Positions 59,236 to 64,000 of a stretch of 64,000 nucleotides of DNA are shown in pieces. Numbering within the stretch: the first letter of the stretch is position 1; every line of letters begins with the position of its first letter. The stretch is taken from assembly GCF_050313795.1 (NCBI RefSeq), contig NZ_JBNPMC010000006.1, positions 41,026 to 105,025 on the forward strand. Reading direction: 5' to 3'. The stretch is from CAMBRQ01 sp945870325. Its GTDB lineage: Bacteria > Bacillota > Clostridia > Lachnospirales > Lachnospiraceae. A model generated the notes under the pieces. It was not told the origin of the DNA. It made no database searches and was given only the letters and a program-made list of their open reading frames with translations. The position numbers and the translations under genes are program-made.

Positions 59236-61502
59236 GAAAAAGGATTATATGGAGTGATATAAAAGGCAACCGCCTGATGGCTGTCACAACATGGCTTTTC
59301 ATGGCGATCAGCGCATTTATGTTTGCATTGACCTGCTTTCTCTTTGTCAGTCTGTTGGGTTCGGTGGATACGTTAATGGAAAAGGCTCAGACACCGGATT
59401 TTTTACAGATGCACGCCGGAGAGATTTCAGAAACGGAGCTTCTTCGGTTTGCCGAAGAAAATGAACAAGTACGGGATTATCAGGTTTTGAACTTTTTGAA
59501 TCTGGAGAACAGTTCCATAACACTAAATGGACATTCTCTGACAGACAGCACTCAGGATAACGGTGTCTGCGTACAAAGCGGAAGTTTCGACTATCTTCTG
59601 GATTTGGAAAATAAAATGATCCGATTATCGGATGGCGAAATTTATGTTCCGGTCTGCTATCGGCAGGAGTATGACCTTACTGTTGGGGAAACCGTGCAGA
59701 TTGGTGCAAACTCTTTCATTCTTGCCGGATTTCTCAGAGACTCCCAAATGAATTCCATGATGGCATCCTCCAAGCGCTTTCTGATAAGTGAGTCCGACTA
59801 TGACAAACTGAAAGAGGCTGGAAGTGAGGAATATCTGATTGAATTTCTGTTGAAGGAAGGAACAGACGTAAACGCATTTGCTACAAAATATACGGATGCC
59901 GGATTGCCGTCCAATGGGCCCGCCATTACAAAACCTCTGATCCGCATGATGAATGCACTTTCGGACGGACTGATGATATTGGTGATTCTTCTGGTGAGCA
60001 TTGTGCTGTTATTGATCTCTATGCTCTGTATCCGATTTACGCTGCTGACGCAGTTAGAGGCAGAACGAAAAGAAATCGGAATGCTGAAAGCGATTGGAAT
60101 ATCTAAAGGTGACATCCGGCAGTTCTATAATCAGAAATTTCTGGCACTGTCCGGATTGGGAGCTGTGACCGGATTTCTTCTTGCACTTGTGGCGAAGGGA
60201 ACCATATCGGCACAAATACAAGAATTATATGGGGCCTCTGAAAATGGATTGCTTGAATTTTTAACGGCTTTCGCAGGTGTGGTATTAACGGAAGGTATTC
60301 TGCTCTTTTCCGTTGGAAAGACACTAAGGCGAACAGAAAAATTATCAGCGGTAGAGGCGCTGACCGGACAACATTGGGGACAAAAAAACGAAAAGAAACA
60401 TCTTCTCTCCCCACAGCATTTGATTGTTGTGCTGATTATCGGGTTAGGGATATTTATGATGATTTTGCCGCAGAACCTGTTAAGCACGATTTCCTCTCCG
60501 CAATTTGTCACATATATGGGAATCGGTAATGGGGAAATCCGTCTGGATATTCGTCAGACAGATGATATTGCAGGCAAGACAGAACAGGTCACGAAGCTAC
60601 TGTCAGAGGATAAACAGATAGAACGCGCTGTTACATTGCAGACAAACTCCTGCCGTGTAGTTCTGTCGGACGGCACTTATACCAACTTACAGGTGGAGCA
60701 AGGCAACCACACTACTTTCCCTGTAACCTATGCAGAGGGAGAATCACCAAAAGAGAAAAACGAGATTGCACTTTCTTACTTGTGTGCCGATGAATTGGGG
60801 CTGTGTGTGGGAGACCGGCTTCACCTTTCGATTGAGGGAGCCGTACAGGAATATATCGTCTGCGGTATCTATTCGGACATCACAAACGGAGGAAAGACAG
60901 CGAAAGCCGCATATCTTCATGGTGAAGGGCCTCTTATGTGGAGCATCTTTTATGTTTCCCTAAAGGATGGTGCTGTAAAGGATCAATGGTTATCTGATTA
61001 TGCGGATATCTTGTCTGACAGCGGCATCAGTGTGAAGGCGGTAGATATTCAGGAATATGTAGCCGATACCTATGGACAGACAATTCGTGAGATCCACATA
61101 GCGGCGTGGGTGGCGATTATAGCAGCGGCTTTCGTCATATTTGTTGTTGTGATCTTATTTACCCGTCTGCTTGTGGCAAATGACCGCTGTGATATTTCAC
61201 TGCGAAAGGCGATTGGTTTTACCGGAAAGGATATCAAAGAACTATATCTGCTTGGTTATCTGCCGGTGCTTCTGGCAGGCATTCTGACAGGGATTTTATC
61301 TGGTAATTTGTTGGGTGAGAAACTGGCAGGATTGCTGTTAAAGACACTTGGTGCAACAGGCTTTCACTTCCTAATTGATTATAAAACAGTATTTGGTTGG
61401 ATTCCAGTTATTGTAGTCATAACCGTATTTTGTGCAATTCTGCTTGGACTGTCAGAAATCAAAAACATCAGGGCATACGAGTGCTGTATGGGAAAGGAGT
61501 GA
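59232..61502 (+). CDS. FtsX-family ABC permease, 756 aa
   Basis: A large permease with an N-terminal helix (about 17-40), an extracytoplasmic domain, three helices with the FtsX motif KEIGMLKAIGISKGDIRQFY (about residues 280-300), a second extracytoplasmic domain and three C-terminal helices (SLRKAIGFTGKDIKELYLLG). This two-repeat form is typical of peptide-resistance or lipid-related exporters. It is translationally coupled to the MFS gene and followed by its ATPase six bases later. Confidence 0.9.
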   Translation: MRKRIIWSDIKGNRLMAVTTWLFMAISAFMFALTCFLFVSLLGSVDTLMEKAQTPDFLQMHAGEISETELLRFAEENEQVRDYQVLNFLNLENSSITLNGHSLTDSTQDNGVCVQSGSFDYLLDLENKMIRLSDGEIYVPVCYRQEYDLTVGETVQIGANSFILAGFLRDSQMNSMMASSKRFLISESDYDKLKEAGSEEYLIEFLLKEGTDVNAFATKYTDAGLPSNGPAITKPLIRMMNALSDGLMILVILLVSIVLLLISMLCIRFTLLTQLEAERKEIGMLKAIGISKGDIRQFYNQKFLALSGLGAVTGFLLALVAKGTISAQIQELYGASENGLLEFLTAFAGVVLTEGILLFSVGKTLRRTEKLSAVEALTGQHWGQKNEKKHLLSPQHLIVVLIIGLGIFMMILPQNLLSTISSPQFVTYMGIGNGEIRLDIRQTDDIAGKTEQVTKLLSEDKQIERAVTLQTNSCRVVLSDGTYTNLQVEQGNHTTFPVTYAEGESPKEKNEIALSYLCADELGLCVGDRLHLSIEGAVQEYIVCGIYSDITNGGKTAKAAYLHGEGPLMWSIFYVSLKDGAVKDQWLSDYADILSDSGISVKAVDIQEYVADTYGQTIREIHIAAWVAIIAAAFVIFVVVILFTRLLVANDRCDISLRKAIGFTGKDIKELYLLGYLPVLLAGILTGILSGNLLGEKLAGLLLKTLGATGFHFLIDYKTVFGWIPVIVVITVFCAILLGLSEIKNIRAYECCMGKE

Positions 61503-61508
61503 AGGATT

Positions 61509-62243
61509 ATGTCAGAGTTGTTGGTTGTTAAAAACCTTTGTAAAGAAGGAATTTTGAAAAAAATCAGTTTTGCGGTGAACGCTGGAGAAATGGTGGCTGT
61601 CATGGGGCCATCCGGCTCCGGAAAGTCTACCTTACTCTATCAAGTGTCTGGTATGGACCGTGCAGATTCCGGAGAAGTATGGATGGACGGTATGGAAATC
61701 TGCGCCTTATCGGAGGATGAGCGGGCAAGGCTGCGGCTTGAACAGATGGGGTTTGTCTTTCAACAAATGAATATGTTGAAAAATCTGAATCTGATAGACA
61801 ATATCATGCTGCCCGCCTGCCGCATGAAAAAGGGAAAATCTTCCGGCAAAGAGATTGAACATAGGGCGCGGATGCTGATGCGGAAAATGGAAATTGAAGA
61901 ACTGGCACAGCGGAAAATCACTGAGGTATCCGGTGGTCAGCTTCAGAGAGCCTGCATCTGCCGGAGCATGATAAATCAGCCGAAAATCTTATTTGCTGAT
62001 GAACCAACCGGTGCGCTTAACCAAAATGCGGCGCAGGAGGTTATGAGGGAATTTACCCGCCTGAATCGGGAAAGCACTACCATTCTCATAGTAACCCATG
62101 ACAGCAAGGTCGCTGCAAAATGTGACAGAATCTTATATCTTCTGGATGGCAGTATCAAGGGTAAATTATCTCTTGTAGGCATATCGGAAGGAAAATACAG
62201 AGAAGAAAAAGTGAACAAATGGCTTACTGGATTGGGATGGTGA
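61509..62243 (+). CDS. ABC transporter ATPase (MacB/LolD type)
   Basis: A 244-residue ATPase with Walker A GPSGSGKST near residues 36-44, Q-loop VFQQMNML, signature VSGGQLQRACICRS, Walker B ILFADEPTGAL and switch VTHDS. The signature has Val for Leu and Leu for Gln. It pairs with the FtsX-type permease. Last gene of the efflux operon; AAGGAG overlaps the preceding stop. Confidence 0.9.
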   Translation: MSELLVVKNLCKEGILKKISFAVNAGEMVAVMGPSGSGKSTLLYQVSGMDRADSGEVWMDGMEICALSEDERARLRLEQMGFVFQQMNMLKNLNLIDNIMLPACRMKKGKSSGKEIEHRARMLMRKMEIEELAQRKITEVSGGQLQRACICRSMINQPKILFADEPTGALNQNAAQEVMREFTRLNRESTTILIVTHDSKVAAKCDRILYLLDGSIKGKLSLVGISEGKYREEKVNKWLTGLGW

Positions 62244-62305
62244 TATTCGGTATTAAAAAAAAGACTAAATAGTCTGCCAATTAAAAAAAATTAGGAGGAA
62301 TCATT

Positions 62306-62489
62306 ATGGTTGAGTCGAGATGTGGGATATTATGCAGTGAGTGCGAATATCGCAAACAAGTGAATAGATACATCTTGCGCAGTGGAAAAGCAGAAGTGGG
62401 ATGAAATGATAGCATATGCAAAATCACTGGGTATTCCAGATAGTCAGTGTGACTTTTTACCAGAAAATTTTAACGAACATGAATATTGA
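62306..62489 (+). pseudogene. DUF3795 N-terminal fragment
   Basis: After AGGAGG the frame starts MVESRCGILCSECEYRKQVN, the Cys-rich start of DUF3795 proteins, then ends at a TGA near 62401. Another frame continues TSCAVEKQKWDEMIAYAKSL and ends at 62489. The reading is broken and the middle of the domain is missing. A plausible C-terminal half of the family occurs at 62906. Confidence 0.6.
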
Positions 62490-62519
62490 ATAATTTCAGT
62501 TTGCGATGGAGGAGGAAAT

Positions 62520-62887
62520 ATGAGTTGGACAATTTACGGATTGGAATGCCTTATGGCTATTATCCTGTTCACCTGTGCGATTATGGTTCCGTTATGCCGG
62601 AATCCTGTTTGTTGGATTCACGATTATCCGAAGGACATTCAGGAAAAATATTTTGAAACCCATGAGCGAATCCCCACGCAGTCGTTTAGCGAGACCGTAT
62701 TGATAAAAAAGTGCGCTGCTCTGTTCTAGCACTGGTGGTATTTGTGGTATTGGTGCTGCTGGCCGGAGCGGACAACTTCAAAACAGCGTTCTTTGCCAGC
62801 TACGGGATCTGGCTACTGGTAGATTGGTACGATTGTATCTTCCTGGACTGGGTGCTGTTTGCCAGCGGTCATGCAGATCCGCTTTAG
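62520..62887 (+). pseudogene. Small membrane protein gene with frameshift
   Basis: GGAGGAGGAAAT precedes the ATG. The first frame gives a helix and the segment RNPVCWIHDYPKDIQEKYFE to VLIKKCAALF, then stops at 62729. The next frame continues LALVVFVVLVLLAGADNFKT and ends in DWYDCIFLDWVLFASGHADP. Together they match the start of a membrane family with WIHDYP and DWYDC motifs, but a frameshift near 62720 and loss of the C-terminus break it. Confidence 0.65.
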
Positions 62888-62905
62888 GGAGAGGCTTGCC
62901 CCCTA

Positions 62906-63125
62906 AAGTCATGCTGCGAGGCAAAGGAATATGAACATTGCGGACAATGCGGGGACTTCCCCTGCGATATGTTAATGCAATTTTCTTATGACAAGGAGCA
63001 AGGCGATAACGGCAAGCGGATTGAGCAATGTAGGAAAGTCTGTGGCCTTTTACAGAGTGCTGATTGTGAGAACAATCCGGTGCTGCGTTGTTCATTACTA
63101 ACTACAGGAGGTGCGGATTGTGCAT
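62906..63125 (+). pseudogene. DUF3795 C-terminal fragment
   Basis: The frame reads KSCCEAKEYEHCGQCGDFPC then FSYDKEQGDNGKRIEQCRK, the Cys-rich end of DUF3795 proteins. There is no start codon or ribosome site. It and the N-terminal piece at 62306 may once have been one gene split by an insertion, or two decayed copies. Confidence 0.6.
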
Positions 63126-63947
63126 GATATGAAAAAGTCAAAAAGTAAGTTGCGGATAGTGCTTTGTCAAATCATCGTTTATGTGATTGTGATGAGCGTA
63201 TTTGAAAACATCAATGCGGATGGATCTTATGAGAATTATAGGATTATTCCTGTGGCTTTGATTCTGATTTACCTACTTTGGAGCATGGCGCGTAACAAAG
63301 TTCTTGAAACATGCGGTTTTCGATCAACCACGCCACTGCCCTATGGGAAGTTACTGTTTTTACTTCCCATGGCAATTCTATGTACGATGAACCTATGGCA
63401 CGGTATTGTAATACGCTTTGAACCACGCGCAACCATACTTTACATAGTGGCCATGCTTTGTATCGGGTTTGTTGAGGAAATCCTGTTCCGAGGAAATTTA
63501 CTTCATGCTTTGCAGCAACGCTCAGTTAAGCTGGCGATTATCGTTTCCAGTCTTACCTTTGGCTTAGGCCATATTGTCAATCTTATAAATGGGGCTGAGT
63601 TGTTGCACACAATGCTGCAACTGATCTATGCTATTGCCATTGGTCTTATGCTATCGGTATTTATAGTGAAAACAGGGCATATCCTACCCTGCTGTCTGTT
63701 CCACGGCATTTTTAACGCATTGGCTGCATTTTCAAATGAAGCAGGAATTACAATAGCATATCAGTTTACCGTATGTTTTGTCATTACGATAGTTTCCCTG
63801 GGATACGCACTTTACATTTGGAAAAAGCTTTCAATAAAATCGAATTTAGGGGAGAAAATTGATTATCGGAAGTGTACGGTGCAAGGGCAGCCCACAACTT
63901 CCCTGCCCTTGCACCTGACAGTTCCGTGTACTCGGGAGTTTCTTTAG
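63120..63947 (+). CDS. CPBP-family intramembrane metalloprotease
   Basis: A 275-residue eight-helix protein with the Abi/CPBP motifs EEILFRGNLL (EExxxR), FGLGHIVN and HGIFNA. Such proteases process prenylated or peptide substrates and are often linked to bacteriocin self-immunity. GTG at 63120 follows AGGAGGT; an ATG at 63129 is the alternative. The last 30 or so residues are read through a perfect hairpin (63879-63914) and look unlike the family, so the natural C-terminus may have been altered. Downstream 63948-64000 shows no feature. Confidence 0.85.
   Translation: MHDMKKSKSKLRIVLCQIIVYVIVMSVFENINADGSYENYRIIPVALILIYLLWSMARNKVLETCGFRSTTPLPYGKLLFLLPMAILCTMNLWHGIVIRFEPRATILYIVAMLCIGFVEEILFRGNLLHALQQRSVKLAIIVSSLTFGLGHIVNLINGAELLHTMLQLIYAIAIGLMLSVFIVKTGHILPCCLFHGIFNALAAFSNEAGITIAYQFTVCFVITIVSLGYALYIWKKLSIKSNLGEKIDYRKCTVQGQPTTSLPLHLTVPCTREFL
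63879..63914 (+). other. Perfect hairpin inside the 3' end of the CPBP gene
   Basis: GTGCAAGGGCAG and CTGCCCTTGCAC form a 12-bp stem with a 12-base loop within coding sequence and without a T run. Confidence 0.5.
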
Positions 63948-64000
63948 TGGAGGATTCTGGCGGAGATGCGTGTGGAACGTTTTGGATAGATAACAGAGTA

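Overview
The window looks like chromosomal DNA of a gut Firmicute of the Lachnospiraceae type (Dorea / Mediterraneibacter / Blautia-like; genus not provable from this sequence). It is moderately AT-rich with strong GGAGG ribosome sites and sigma-A promoters. It carries families typical of that group: GH43 and GH53 plant-polysaccharide hydrolases, a VTC/DUF4956/carbohydrate-binding cluster, DUF975 proteins, AraC-regulated ABC pairs and holin-like type I toxins. I saw no rRNA, tRNA, CRISPR array, transposase or prophage module.

Layout. 1-2.9 kb: two uncharacterised minus-strand genes, a decayed bacterial PARG fragment and an AAA/DUF4143 ATPase. 2.9-10.5 kb: a FadR-type regulator divergent from an operon of large FeS/flavin (GltD-like) oxidoreductases interleaved with hypA, hypB and a second hypA; the second oxidoreductase is broken by an internal deletion. 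10.5-15 kb: a MarR / alcohol dehydrogenase / MFS cassette between two copies of a cupin gene region, one copy decayed. 15-16.7 kb: an SOS-controlled Y-family polymerase and YolD pair. 16.9-18.8 kb: a GH43 enzyme and a MATE remnant. 18.9-26.5 kb: a fructosamine (Amadori product) operon with GntR regulator, FrlD kinase, ABC importer, FrlC epimerase, FrlB deglycase and a YesL protein. 26.6-33.5 kb: a MarR-GNAT regulator, broken membrane genes, a two-component system with a truncated response regulator, and an ABC exporter. 33.5-37.5 kb: an M24 peptidase, a 164-bp cloverleaf MITE-like element, an HTH-ATPase-DUF4325 protein, a flavodoxin and a TetR regulator. 37.5-41.2 kb: a lipoprotein, DUF4956 and VTC operon. 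41.5-48.8 kb: a cell-wall GH53 galactanase, a LacI regulator, MATE and MFS transporters. 48.9-55.6 kb: an AraC regulator, a heterodimeric ABC exporter and a DUF255 thioredoxin-fold protein. 55.7-57 kb: a type I toxin/antisense RNA locus and a frameshifted coiled-coil gene. 57.1-64 kb: a TetR / MFS / ABC efflux operon, degenerate DUF3795 and membrane genes, and a CPBP protease.

Themes. Many local regulators sit beside their targets and their operators can be read directly: FadR, GntR/UTRA, MarR (two), TetR and LexA. The window also holds many decayed genes, several with short direct repeats at the deletion endpoints, which suggests ongoing gene loss by slippage or microhomology deletion. The most unusual items are the HypAB-linked oxidoreductase operon without a hydrogenase, the cloverleaf element with 14-bp terminal inverted repeats and an 8-bp flanking duplication, and the holin-like toxin with its convergent antisense RNA.
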